DNA from: Actinomadura harenae
GTDB lineage: Bacteria > Actinomycetota > Actinomycetes > Streptosporangiales > Streptosporangiaceae
NCBI RefSeq assembly: GCF_003696215.1
Contig: NZ_RFFG01000046.1
Coordinates: 1-64,000, forward strand
DNA: 64,000 nt
Reading direction: 5' to 3'
Below the pieces are notes generated by a model. That model made no database searches and had not been told where the DNA came from. It was given only the letters and a program-made list of their open reading frames with translations. Shown here in pieces: positions 29,063 through 37,148 of the stretch. Position numbers and translations under genes: made by a program. How positions within the stretch are numbered: the first letter of the stretch is position 1; every line of letters starts with the position of its first letter.

Positions 29063-29222
29063 CTGCCGGCTCCTCCGGCCGTCCGGTCGCGGGTGTGGTC
29101 GGTGTCTCGGATGCCGAGGTCGACGGGGTCGGCAGGGTCGGCGGTAGGGCCCGGTCCCCGAGCGGAGCGGTCGCCGCGTTCGGGCCGGACCGGGCATCTG
29201 ATCAGGCCGGTAGCGTTGGGGG
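29063..29222. promoter_or_regulatory. Divergent promoter region, ABC-F gene leaderless
   Basis: TAGCGT at 29211-29216 is a TANNNT -10 followed after 6 nt by the GTG of the ABC-F gene, and there is no Shine-Dalgarno sequence. Transcription probably starts at the GTG. Confidence 0.45.
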
Positions 29223-30860
29223 GTGAGCGCCACACTTGTCGCTAAGGATCTTGTCGCCGGGCACGGCGACCGTCTGCTGTTCTCCGGCCTGGACCTGGTC
29301 GTCGCCCCCGGCGACGTCGTCGGGTTGGTCGGGGCCAACGGGGCCGGCAAGTCGTCGCTGCTGCGGCTGCTCGCCGGGGTGGACGCGCCCGAGTCCGGGA
29401 GCGTCCGGCTGAGCCCGCCGACGGCGCTGGTCGGATATCTACCGCAGGAGCCCGAGCGGCGGCCGGGCGAGACGATCGAGGCGTTCCTGGGACGCCGGAC
29501 GGGCGTGACACAGGCGCAGGCCGACCTGGACGAGGCGACGACGGGCCTGGTCGACGAGGTCGAGGGCGCGGACGACGCGTACGCCGAGGCGCTGGAGCGG
29601 TGGCTCGCGCTCGGCGGCGCCGACCTGGCCGACCGGGCGGGCGAGGTCGCCGCCGAACTCGGCCTCACCGTCGATCTCGACCAGCCGATGACGTCGCTGT
29701 CGGGCGGGCAGGCGGCGCGGGCCGGACTGGCGTCGCTGCTGCTCAGCCGGTACGACGTGTTCCTGCTGGACGAGCCGACCAACGATCTCGACCTGGACGG
29801 CCTGGAGCGGCTCGAGCGGTTCGTCACCGACCTGCGGGCCGGGACGGTCCTGGTGAGCCACGACCGCGAGTTCCTGACCCGGACGGTCACCCGCGTCCTC
29901 GAACTGGACCTCGCGCAGCAGCAGATCAACGCCTATGGCGGCGGGTACGAGTCGTACCTGGCCGAGCGGGACGTCGCGCGGCGGCACGCGCGGGCCGACT
30001 ACGAGGAGTACGCCGACAAGCTGTCCTCGCTCAAGGACCGGGCGCAGACGCAGCGGGCGTGGATGGACAAGGGCGTCAAGAACGCGCGCCGGAAGGCGGG
30101 CGACAACGACAAGATCGGCCGGAAGTTCCGGTCGGAGTCGAGCGAGAAGCAGGCGGCCAAGGCGCGGCAGACCGAGAAGGCGATCGAGCGGCTGGACGTC
30201 GTCGCGGAGCCGCGCAAGGAGTGGGAGCTGCGGATGGAGATCGCCGCCGCGCCGCGCTCGGGCGCGGTCGCGGCGACCCTGCGGGGCGCGGTCGTCCGGC
30301 GCGGGTCGTTCACGTTCGGCCCGGCCGACCTGGAGATCGGCTGGGCGGACCGGGTCGCGATCACGGGCGCGAACGGCGCGGGCAAGACGACGCTGCTCGG
30401 GGCGCTTCTGGGACGGATCCCGGTGGACGAGGGGCACGCCTCCCTCGGCCCCGGCGTCCTGGTCGGGGAGATCGACCAGGCGCGCGGGCTGTTCCTCGGC
30501 GACGCGGCGCTGCTGGACGCGTTCGGCGCGGCCGTCCCGGAGACGACCGCCGCGGACGTCCGGACGCTGCTGGCGAAGTTCGGCCTGCGCGCCGAGCACG
30601 TGCTGCGCCCGGCGGCCACCCTCTCCCCCGGTGAGCGGACCCGCGCGGCGCTGGCGCTGCTCCAGGCCAGGGGCGTGAACCTGCTCGTCCTGGACGAGCC
30701 GACCAACCACCTCGACCTGGCCGCGATCGAGCAGCTGGAGCAGGCGCTCGACTCCTACACCGGCACCCTGCTGCTGGTCACGCACGACCGCCGGATGCTG
30801 GACGCCGTCCGGACGACGCGGCGGCTGCGGGTCGAGCACGGAAAGGTCATCGAGCTCTGA
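29223..30860 (+). CDS. ABC-F family ATPase
   Basis: 545 residues with two ABC domains in one chain and no membrane segments, the ABC-F pattern. Domain 1: Walker A VGANGAGKSSLLRLLAG, signature SLSGGQAARAG, Walker B LLDEPTNDLDLD. A basic alpha-helical linker (about 240-330, KNARRKAGDNDKIGRKFRSE) is the P-site tRNA interaction motif region. Domain 2: ITGANGAGKTTLLGALLG, TLSPGERTRAALAL, VLDEPTNHLDLAA. ABC-F proteins act on ribosomes, as translation factors or antibiotic-protection proteins. No known resistance subfamily is evident; it may be housekeeping. No antibiotic-biosynthesis genes are adjacent. Confidence 0.92.
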   Translation: MSATLVAKDLVAGHGDRLLFSGLDLVVAPGDVVGLVGANGAGKSSLLRLLAGVDAPESGSVRLSPPTALVGYLPQEPERRPGETIEAFLGRRTGVTQAQADLDEATTGLVDEVEGADDAYAEALERWLALGGADLADRAGEVAAELGLTVDLDQPMTSLSGGQAARAGLASLLLSRYDVFLLDEPTNDLDLDGLERLERFVTDLRAGTVLVSHDREFLTRTVTRVLELDLAQQQINAYGGGYESYLAERDVARRHARADYEEYADKLSSLKDRAQTQRAWMDKGVKNARRKAGDNDKIGRKFRSESSEKQAAKARQTEKAIERLDVVAEPRKEWELRMEIAAAPRSGAVAATLRGAVVRRGSFTFGPADLEIGWADRVAITGANGAGKTTLLGALLGRIPVDEGHASLGPGVLVGEIDQARGLFLGDAALLDAFGAAVPETTAADVRTLLAKFGLRAEHVLRPAATLSPGERTRAALALLQARGVNLLVLDEPTNHLDLAAIEQLEQALDSYTGTLLLVTHDRRMLDAVRTTRRLRVEHGKVIEL

Positions 30861-30888
30861 GGCACGGCGCGGTCACCGGGCCCCCGGG

Positions 30889-31737
30889 TCAGGGACGAGT
30901 GGCACGGGCGGCGAGCCGGACGATCCGGGTGCGGCCGTCGCCCCTCGGCCAGATCGGGAGCCAGTCCGCGGGCCAGGCGTAGCCGGGCAGGCCGTCGCGG
31001 TGGAGCCCGGCGACGCGCGGCTCGTCCAGGGACGCGGCGGCGAAGCGGTAGAGGGCGGCGGCCCGCGCGTTGATCACGCCGTGGTCGAGCAGCCGGGGCA
31101 GGCCGCCCTCGGCGCCGACCAGCGACTCGGCGCTCAGGCCGGTGAGCGGGTAGCCCTCCGGGAAGGCCCGGCGCAGGTCGAGGAAGAAGCCGACCGTCCC
31201 CTTGCGCGGGTCGCCGAGGAGGGGGCCGAGCGGGGCCAGCGGGCCCAGCGCGAGGCGCGGGTGGGCGACCATGGCGTGCGTGTAGAGGACGCGCATGAGC
31301 GCCACGTTCATCATGAAGCGCTCGGCGGGCAGCTCGGCGAGGGCCAGCGGCAGGTGGTCCAGGTAGCCGTCCACGACGCTGGCGTTGTGCGCGCGGTACC
31401 AGGCGGCCGGGGACGGCCGGCGGAGGAACCGCTGCCAGAGCGCCACGCGCGGGTTGGCGGCCTGGACGCCGTCCAGCAGGGCGGCCTCGGTCTTGTCCTG
31501 GAGGAGGCGCTCGTTGACGGCCCGCCACCACGGGCTTCCGGGCGGATCGCCGTCCGGCGCGTTGAGGACGCCCCGGGTGATCGTCCAGCGCAGGAAGCTC
31601 AGTTCGGCCCGTCCGTACCGGGCGTAACGGCCGCGGTAGAACGCGGCGGCGAGGCGCAGGCGGGCGGACGGGGGCCCGTCCCGGACGGCGCTGACCCGCG
31701 CCGCCGCCCTCTCGGCGGCCGCACCCTCGTGTCCCAC
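30889..31737 (-). CDS. Hypothetical protein, 282 aa
   Basis: Soluble protein of unknown family. Visible features are an N-terminal helical region (AAAFYRGRYARYGRAELSFL), WRAVNERLLQDKTEAALLDG, an aromatic-rich middle (LRRPSPAAWYRAHNASVVDG) and a C-terminal PGYAWPADWLPIWPRGDG. No signal peptide or clear cofactor motif. GTG 31737 is the most likely start: CACACT 6 nt upstream may be a leaderless -10. A longer upstream frame would overlap the divergent phospholipase gene and has no family features. Confidence 0.6.
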   Translation of the reverse strand: MGHEGAAAERAAARVSAVRDGPPSARLRLAAAFYRGRYARYGRAELSFLRWTITRGVLNAPDGDPPGSPWWRAVNERLLQDKTEAALLDGVQAANPRVALWQRFLRRPSPAAWYRAHNASVVDGYLDHLPLALAELPAERFMMNVALMRVLYTHAMVAHPRLALGPLAPLGPLLGDPRKGTVGFFLDLRRAFPEGYPLTGLSAESLVGAEGGLPRLLDHGVINARAAALYRFAAASLDEPRVAGLHRDGLPGYAWPADWLPIWPRGDGRTRIVRLAARATRP

Positions 31738-31882
31738 CCTTCCAGTGTGACAAAGCGTCCAGGGCCCGATTCGGGTGAGGGTTTTTCGGGTTTTTGTCCC
31801 CCTTCCGTCCTGTCCTGTTCTTCCGCTCGCGCCCCGTGCATGGTGATACTCCTCACGCGATCCGGTGAGCGGAGGGAGTCCC

Positions 31883-33181
31883 ATGGGCATCGACGACCTG
31901 ACTCGGCGCGGGTTCCTCGCGGGAACGGCGGGCGCGGCCGCCGTCCTGGCGGCGGGCGGCACGGAGGCCGACGCGGCGGCGTCCACCAGGGCCCCCGTCT
32001 CGAAGCTGCCGGAGCCGTCGAAATCGGGCATCGACCACATCGTCGTCGTGATGATGGAGAACCGCTCCTTCGACCACTACCTCGGCTGGCTCCCGGGCGC
32101 GGACGGCAGGCAGGACGGCCTGACCTTCACCGACGCCCAGGGCGGGAAGCACGCCACGCACCACCTGACCGTCCCGTGGGGCTGCGGCTTCAACGACCCC
32201 GACCACTCCTACGGCGGCGGACGCGTCGAGTACAACGGCGGCAAGTGCGACGGCTGGCTGCGCGCCGGGCACAACGACGTGTTCTCGATCGGCTACTACA
32301 AGGGCGCCGACCTGGGCTTCCACGGCCACGCCGCCCGCGACTGGACGGTCTGCGACCGCTACTTCCCGGCGATCATGTCGTCCACCTTCCCGAACCGGAT
32401 CTTCCAGCACGCGGCGCAGACCGACCGGACGTCCAACACCTTCACGATCTCCCAGCTCACCACCATCTGGGACCGCCTGAAGGCGAAGAAGGTCTCCTGC
32501 CGCTACTACTTCAGCGACGTCCCGTTCACCGGGCTCTGGGGCCTGAAGCACCTGGACGTCAGCCGGAACATCGGCGAGTTCTACGCCGACGCCAAGGCCG
32601 GGCGCCTGCCCGCCGTCAGCTTCGTCGAGCCCGGGTTCCTCGGCGAGGCGCTGCCCGGCATGTCCGAGGACGAGCACCCGCTCGCCGACATCCGCCTCGG
32701 CCAGAGCTTCCTCAACCGGGTCTACACGGCCGTCACGACGTCCCCGAACTGGCCCCGCACCCTCTTCGTGATCAACTACGACGAGTGGGGCGGCTTCTTC
32801 GACCACGTCCCGCCGCCCACCGGCCCGGACCCGCGCCCCGACCTCGGCACCGGCCTGCGCGGCTTCCGCGTCCCCTGCCTGCTGATCTCCCCCCGCGCCC
32901 GGCGGCGGTCGATCGCCCACGAGGTCTACGACCACACGTCCGTCCTCAAGGCCATCGAGTGGCGCTGGGGCCTGAAGCCCCTGTCCGTCCGGGACGCCGC
33001 CGCCCGCAACATCGCCGAGGTCCTCGACTTCCACGCCAAGCCGAACCTGCACGCCCCGCGCTACTCGGTCCCCCAGCCGACCACGCTCGGCTGTATCGAG
33101 CCCCACGCCCACACCGGCGACGACTGGCACGATCTGGCCGCCTACGCCACCCGCCACGGCTTCGCCGCCCGGCACCGCTGA
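31883..33181 (+). CDS. Tat-exported phospholipase C / phosphoesterase family protein
   Basis: 432 residues of the phosphoesterase (phospholipase C / acid phosphatase AcpA) family. The Tat signal is DLTRRGFLAGTAGAAAVLAA, with the twin arginines at 7-8. The catalytic start motif IVVVMMENRSFDHYLGWLPG (about 52-71) carries the metal/nucleophile residues. Later motifs are YFPAIMSSTFPNR, FVEPGF, FVINYDEWGGFFDHVPPP and YDHTSVLKAIEWRWGL, all typical. It probably hydrolyses phospholipid head groups or other phosphoesters outside the cell, possibly for phosphate supply. GGAGGGAG lies 4 nt before ATG 31883. Confidence 0.9.
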   Translation: MGIDDLTRRGFLAGTAGAAAVLAAGGTEADAAASTRAPVSKLPEPSKSGIDHIVVVMMENRSFDHYLGWLPGADGRQDGLTFTDAQGGKHATHHLTVPWGCGFNDPDHSYGGGRVEYNGGKCDGWLRAGHNDVFSIGYYKGADLGFHGHAARDWTVCDRYFPAIMSSTFPNRIFQHAAQTDRTSNTFTISQLTTIWDRLKAKKVSCRYYFSDVPFTGLWGLKHLDVSRNIGEFYADAKAGRLPAVSFVEPGFLGEALPGMSEDEHPLADIRLGQSFLNRVYTAVTTSPNWPRTLFVINYDEWGGFFDHVPPPTGPDPRPDLGTGLRGFRVPCLLISPRARRRSIAHEVYDHTSVLKAIEWRWGLKPLSVRDAAARNIAEVLDFHAKPNLHAPRYSVPQPTTLGCIEPHAHTGDDWHDLAAYATRHGFAARHR

Positions 33182-33272
33182 GGGCCGCCGACCACCTGGC
33201 GGAACGGGCCTCTCCGGGGGTCGAGCCGCTGATCAGCTCGGCTCCGATGTCACGAGCACTCGGAATCCACGC

Positions 33273-33278
33273 TAAAGT
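33273..33278 (+). promoter_or_regulatory. -10 of second tRNA cluster
   Basis: TAAAGT, preceded by ACGC and followed by a leader ending TTGTCGCCG, matches the arrangement in front of the first cluster (TAATGT, then TGTCGCCG). The -35 is not clear. Confidence 0.45.
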
Positions 33279-33332
33279 TTTCCTTGTCGCCGCGAGGGAC
33301 CGGCCCGAAAGGGAAGGCACCGAGCAGCACAC

Positions 33333-33404
33333 GCGGAAGTGGCTCAGGGGTAGAGCATCACCTTGCCAAGGTGAGGGTCGCGGGTTCAAATCCCGTCTTC
33401 CGCT
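33333..33404 (+). tRNA. tRNA-Gly (GCC), second copy
   Basis: 72 nt, base-for-base identical to 26479-26550, again without encoded CCA. Confidence 0.95.
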
Positions 33405-33435
33405 CTCCGGATCACCCTCCCAGGGTGGACGTTCC

Positions 33436-33510
33436 GGGCGATTAGCTCAGTGGGAGAGCGCTACCTTGACACGGTAGAGGTCACTGGTTCAATCCCAGTA
33501 TCGCCCACCA
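33436..33510 (+). tRNA. tRNA-Val (GAC), second copy
   Basis: 75 nt, identical to 26653-26727, with CCA encoded at 33508-33510. A 31-nt spacer replaces the tRNA-Cys found in the first cluster. Confidence 0.95.
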
Positions 33511-33525
33511 GCAGGCATGAATCTC

Positions 33526-33557
33526 AGGCCCTGTTCCCTCACGGGAACGGGGCCTTT
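33526..33557 (+). terminator. Terminator after second tRNA cluster
   Basis: 13-bp stem with one G-U pair (33526-33538 with 33543-33555), loop TCAC, then TT. Confidence 0.75.
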
Positions 33558-33625
33558 GGCTTTCTCCGACGCGATTCGATCATCGTGAGGGCCGACGTAA
33601 TGATCACGTCCGGCCTCCGGAGAAC

Positions 33626-34081
33626 CTAGTCCCGGGGGCGCGTGAGCGCGTCGGTGAAGTCGGCCAGCAGCCCCTGGAAACGCTCGCGGTCCGCCGGGGG
33701 CAGGGCCGTCAGGGCGTCGGCGATGACGGCTTCGGCCTTCGGCGTGACCGTCGCGAGCGTGTCGCGTCCTGTGGCGGTCAGGTGGTTGTCCACGATGCGG
33801 CCGCGTCCCGCGCTGCGCTCGACGAGGCCCCGGTCCTGGAGACGCTGGAGCAGTCCCCCGAGCGTCTGCGGGGTGTGGAACGTGGCCCTGGCCAGTTCGG
33901 ACGCCGAGGCGCCCGGCTGCCGCTCCACCTCCCGCAGCACGGCCCACAGGCCCAGGTTGAGGTCGAACGGGCGCAGGGCCTCGTCGAGGCGCTGCGCCAG
34001 CACGTGCTGCGCGCGCTTGAGCGTCAGGCCGAATTCGACCACCGGGGACCTGTCCGGGGCGGGGTCACTGTTCATGGCCAC
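33626..34081 (-). CDS. MarR-family regulator
   Basis: 151 residues with the MarR winged helix: LGLWAVLREVERQPGASASE, recognition helix FHTPQTLGGLLQRLQDRGLV, wing GRGRIVDNHLTATGRDTL. Dimer helices are at both ends. The N-terminus is either GTG 34081 or ATG 34075; TAGCTT (34093-34088) lies 6 nt before the GTG without any RBS, so a leaderless mRNA starting at 34081 is likely. Ligand unknown. It is 110 nt downstream of the DUF3533-type gene on the same strand and could regulate that transporter. Confidence 0.88.
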   Translation of the reverse strand: MAMNSDPAPDRSPVVEFGLTLKRAQHVLAQRLDEALRPFDLNLGLWAVLREVERQPGASASELARATFHTPQTLGGLLQRLQDRGLVERSAGRGRIVDNHLTATGRDTLATVTPKAEAVIADALTALPPADRERFQGLLADFTDALTRPRD

Positions 34082-34142
34082 GGCCAGAAGCTATCAGGCG
34101 CCTTCCATGGTCCGAGCTCGGGTGCGCCGGGTGGGGTGCGGT

Positions 34143-34179
34143 ACGGTCCGACGCCGGCGCGGGGCCGGCGTCGGACCGT
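34143..34179 (-). terminator. 16-bp hairpin after DUF3533 gene
   Basis: Perfect 16-bp stem (34143-34158 with 34164-34179), 5-nt loop. It follows the stop of the membrane-protein gene and separates it from the MarR gene. Confidence 0.75.
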
Positions 34180-34190
34180 TCGTGGGGAGT

Positions 34191-35540
34191 TCAGCCGATG
34201 GCAGCGGGCTGTGGTTCCGGCGTGCGGGGTGCGGACCGGTGCAGGCCCTTGCGGTCGTAGAGGCGGGTGACGGCGAGACCGAGGGCCAGTGAGAGGGCGA
34301 AGCCGATCCCCGTCATGGTCCAGGCGCGGCCGAGCCCGGCATCGGCCTGGGCGCCGAAGTAGAGGATGGACCGGACGCCGTCGACCACCTGGCGGAAGGG
34401 CTCGAAGTCGGCCAGGAACCGGTAGAAGGAGGGCAGTGCCTCCAGTGGGATGGTGCCGCCGGCGGACGGGATGGCCAGCCCGATCAGCACGAGCATGGAG
34501 ACGATGGGGCCCGGCGTGCCGAAGGCGGCGAGCAGGCCCAGGGCGGTGATGCCCATCGCGGCCGTGGCGCACGATCCGAAGAACCACAGCAGTGGCAGGT
34601 GGGAGGCGTCGATACCGATGACGCCCACGGCCGCCGCCATGGCCAGTGCCGAGGTCAGCATCGACAGGACGACCATGAGTACCGAGCCGACCGCGAAGTG
34701 ACGGACCCGGCTGATGTGCTGGGCGGGCTTGAGGGAGCGGAACGGGCCCCTGTCGTTCGCGATCCAGCCGAGGGTCGCGTCCAGGCGGGAGTGGATCACG
34801 TTGGCGCCGAGCATGCCGCCGAGGACGAGGACGAGGGTGTAGAAGAACGCGCTCAACCCGAGGCCGCTGTGGTGGCCGAGCGGGTGCCCGTCCTTGACCA
34901 CGGACTTGACCGGGTCGGCGATCATCAGCTGCGCCGCCGCGCTCTGCGTGGTGGGCCGTCCGGCGGTGCCGGACGGCGTCTGCTGTGCGGTTTGCCGGGT
35001 CAGCTGCTGGGTGAGTTGCTGCCCCACCTGGGCGGAGGTGGTCTGGACGACCTTGCGGTTGATCTCGGTGGCCATGGAGGAGCCGAAGCTTCCGGCGGCG
35101 GGGTTGGTCAGCACCGTCATGGTCGGCGGGTGGGGCTGCTGCTGGGCCGGGCTGGCGAGGGCCGCCACGGAGGCGGAGAAGTTCTCCGGGATGACGAGCG
35201 CCCCGAAGGCCTTGTCCTTGCCCAGGAGGTCGTCGGCGGTGCGGCGGTCGACCTGCTTCCAGGCGATCTTGCCCTTCAGATCGGGGGCGTTGGTGGTCTG
35301 CGAGGCGATCTGCGCGCCGAGGTTGATCTGCCTGCCGGCGACCTGGGTGCCCCGGTCGGCGTTGACCAGGGCGATCGGCAGGTCCTTCATCGAGCCGACC
35401 GGGTCGTTGTTGGCGCCCAGGTAGAGCAGCGACAGGACGAACGACAGCAGGCCGAGGATCAGCGCCGAGGACAGCCACAGGCTCCGGCGGCGCAGCAGCC
35501 TGCGCTCGCTCGTCCTGAAGGTGTGGGTCGGCTCGGTCAT
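34191..35540 (-). CDS. YhgE/Pip-like membrane protein (DUF3533 / ABC-2 type)
   Basis: 449 residues. One N-terminal helix (LWLSSALILGLLSFVLSLLY, about 20-40) is followed by a large exported domain (about 45-225) starting with PIALVNADRGTQVAGRQINL, a mark of YhgE/Pip and DUF3533 proteins, and then five or six C-terminal helices (about 230-425). Related proteins are predicted ABC-2-type exporters or phage-infection-protein-like factors without their own ATPase. Divergent from a MerR regulator across two strong dyads, so export of a compound sensed by that regulator is the likeliest role (inference). Confidence 0.85.
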   Translation of the reverse strand: MTEPTHTFRTSERRLLRRRSLWLSSALILGLLSFVLSLLYLGANNDPVGSMKDLPIALVNADRGTQVAGRQINLGAQIASQTTNAPDLKGKIAWKQVDRRTADDLLGKDKAFGALVIPENFSASVAALASPAQQQPHPPTMTVLTNPAAGSFGSSMATEINRKVVQTTSAQVGQQLTQQLTRQTAQQTPSGTAGRPTTQSAAAQLMIADPVKSVVKDGHPLGHHSGLGLSAFFYTLVLVLGGMLGANVIHSRLDATLGWIANDRGPFRSLKPAQHISRVRHFAVGSVLMVVLSMLTSALAMAAAVGVIGIDASHLPLLWFFGSCATAAMGITALGLLAAFGTPGPIVSMLVLIGLAIPSAGGTIPLEALPSFYRFLADFEPFRQVVDGVRSILYFGAQADAGLGRAWTMTGIGFALSLALGLAVTRLYDRKGLHRSAPRTPEPQPAAIG

Positions 35541-35627
35541 GGGTGCTCCAGTTGCGGTGTCGCGCCCGCAGCGGTGCTGAGGTGCGGAGGGTGGTGTTTC
35601 CAGTGTTCCGGCTGGTCGACAGTCTTC

Positions 35628-35646
35628 TGGAAAGCTTTACTTTCCA
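35628..35646. promoter_or_regulatory. Dyad 1 in DUF3533/MerR promoter region
   Basis: TGGAAAG-CTTTA-CTTTCCA, perfect 7-bp arms. Confidence 0.5.
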
Positions 35647-35649
35647 CTA

Positions 35650-35666
35650 CGATAGTCGAACTATCG
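35650..35666. promoter_or_regulatory. Dyad 2 in DUF3533/MerR promoter region
   Basis: CGATAGT-CGA-ACTATCG, perfect 7-bp arms, 3 nt after dyad 1. It is probably the binding site of the MerR protein encoded 60 nt to the right. A tentative promoter TTGGCC-17-GAGAAT (35671-35699) follows it toward the MerR gene. Confidence 0.55.
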
Positions 35667-35726
35667 GATATTGGCCCCCACCTGGACATATGGGAGAATG
35701 GTCACACACAGGAAGCGAGCGAGCAC

Positions 35727-36407
35727 ATGAGGATTTCCGACCTGAGCCGCCTGTCCGGGACACCGGTCGGGACGATCAAGTACTACCTGCGGGAGGGCCT
35801 GCTGCCACCCGGACGGCCCCTCGGGGCCACCCTGACCCTGTACGGCGAGGAGCACGTCCAGCGCCTGCGGCTGATCCGCGCCCTGACCTCCCGCGGTGGC
35901 CTGTCCATCGCCGCCACCCGCGACGTGCTCGCGGCGATCGACCAGCCGCTCGATCCTCTCGCCACGCTCGGCGTCGTCCACTACGCGCTGCCCACCCCCG
36001 TGGACGCCGCCGAGGCGGACGCCGTGGACGAGCAGTCGCTGCGGGTCGATGAGCTTCTGGCCGCGATGGGATGGGAGGTTTCCCCGGAGTCGCCGCACCG
36101 GCGCGCGCTCGCCGCGAGCCTGATGGACCTCAGCCGCCTCGGCATGGAGTACGGCACCGAGGACCTGCTGCCTTACGCCGAACTGGCCGCCGCCGCCGCC
36201 AGGCTCGACCTCGACCGGCTCGAGAACATCGAAGACCGCCTCCGGCTCGCCGAGCACGCCGCGATCGTCGTCCTGCTCCTCGAACCGGTTCTGGCGGTCC
36301 TGCGACGCCTCGCCCAGGAGGACGAGTCCCGCCGCCGGACCGCCTGGGCCCGCACGACCGACGGCGCCGGCCCACGGCCCGACCCGCACCCAGCCGACGG
36401 CCGCTGA
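35727..36407 (+). CDS. MerR-family regulator
   Basis: 226 residues. The DNA-binding domain (1-70) is clear: RISDLSRLSGTPVGTIKYYL, REGLLPPGRPLGATLTLYGE, EHVQRLRLIRALTSRGGLSI. A long C-terminal domain (about 75-226) with LRVDELLAAMGWEVSPESPH and helices up to LLLEPVLAVLRRLAQEDESR is the effector part and lacks metal-binding cysteines. It resembles the large MerR regulators found next to drug-efflux genes in actinomycetes. The ATG at 35727 begins exactly at the HTH. Confidence 0.88.
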   Translation: MRISDLSRLSGTPVGTIKYYLREGLLPPGRPLGATLTLYGEEHVQRLRLIRALTSRGGLSIAATRDVLAAIDQPLDPLATLGVVHYALPTPVDAAEADAVDEQSLRVDELLAAMGWEVSPESPHRRALAASLMDLSRLGMEYGTEDLLPYAELAAAAARLDLDRLENIEDRLRLAEHAAIVVLLLEPVLAVLRRLAQEDESRRRTAWARTTDGAGPRPDPHPADGR

Positions 36408-36658
36408 ACTCCCCTCGGCTCGGATCGTCGCACCGGGACATGCGAGCCGGGAGGCGGCGGGGTCAGGTGGGAACCACCGGGCACCGCTCGCCCGCCGACC
36501 AGAAGATCTGCTCGTCTCGAGCAGCGCACACCCGCCTGCCCGGCCACAGACTCCACCGCGGCCTTGGGCGCATCCCCGCACCGGGGCACCCATTTGTGAG
36601 CGGTACGTGCCGCAGCAGAACGTCACACAGAGCTACTTCGGGACCGGTGGCATGGACC
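36408..36658. other. Non-coding gap between MerR and DDN genes
   Basis: About 250 nt between convergent genes. It holds a short CTGCTCG-TCT-CGAGCAG hairpin (36508-36524) that may terminate transcription, and otherwise nothing I can name. Confidence 0.35.
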
Positions 36659-37120
36659 CTAGTCCCGGGCCTCCGTGGGCAGGGCGCTTGATTTCGGGTC
36701 GAGCACCAGCAGCGGGATGTGCCGGTCGGTCTTCTCCCGGTACTCGGCGTAGGACGGGAACGCCTTCTCAGCCCGCTCCCACCACTCGGCCCGCTCCGCG
36801 CCCTCGACCTCGCGCGCGACGAAGACCTTCGTCACGGTCCCGTCCTGGAGCAGGAACTCGGGGTGGGCCTTGATGTTGTAGTACCAGGTCGGATGCCCGG
36901 GAGCGCCGCGCTTGGACGCGATGACGGCGTACCGGCCGTCGTGCTCCACGCGCATCACCGGCGTGTACCGGAGCCTTCCGCTCTTCGCGCCGCGCAGTGT
37001 CATGAGCACGATCGGCGACCCGCCGATCTGCAGGCCTTCCGTGGTCCCCGATTCCAGGATCCGCTTGGTCTGCTCTCGCGCGTGCTCTGAGAGGGGCATC
37101 TCCACGATCTCGTCTGCCAT
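36659..37120 (-). CDS. Deazaflavin-dependent nitroreductase-like protein (DDN family)
   Basis: 153 residues of the F420-dependent DDN/FDOR-A split-barrel family: LMTLRGAKSGRLRYTPVMRV and KRGAPGHPTWYYNIKAHPEF are the two cofactor-binding signatures. These enzymes use reduced F420 to reduce quinones or nitro compounds at the membrane. RBS AGGAGA sits 8 nt before ATG 37120. It follows the SDR gene by 28 nt and is surely co-transcribed with it. Confidence 0.9.
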   Translation of the reverse strand: MADEIVEMPLSEHAREQTKRILESGTTEGLQIGGSPIVLMTLRGAKSGRLRYTPVMRVEHDGRYAVIASKRGAPGHPTWYYNIKAHPEFLLQDGTVTKVFVAREVEGAERAEWWERAEKAFPSYAEYREKTDRHIPLLVLDPKSSALPTEARD

Positions 37121-37148
37121 GGCCTCGTTCTCCTTTCTGTCCGCGTTC

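Noticed and set aside
29223-30860. ABC-F gene as an antibiotic-resistance determinant
   Set aside because: No macrolide, lincosamide or pleuromutilin subfamily features can be told by eye, and there is no adjacent biosynthetic or leader-attenuator region.
26479-33510. tRNA-flanked segment as an integrative element
   Set aside because: No integrase, excisionase or relaxase, and the flanking repeats are whole functional tRNA clusters with promoters, not 3' tRNA-end att sites.
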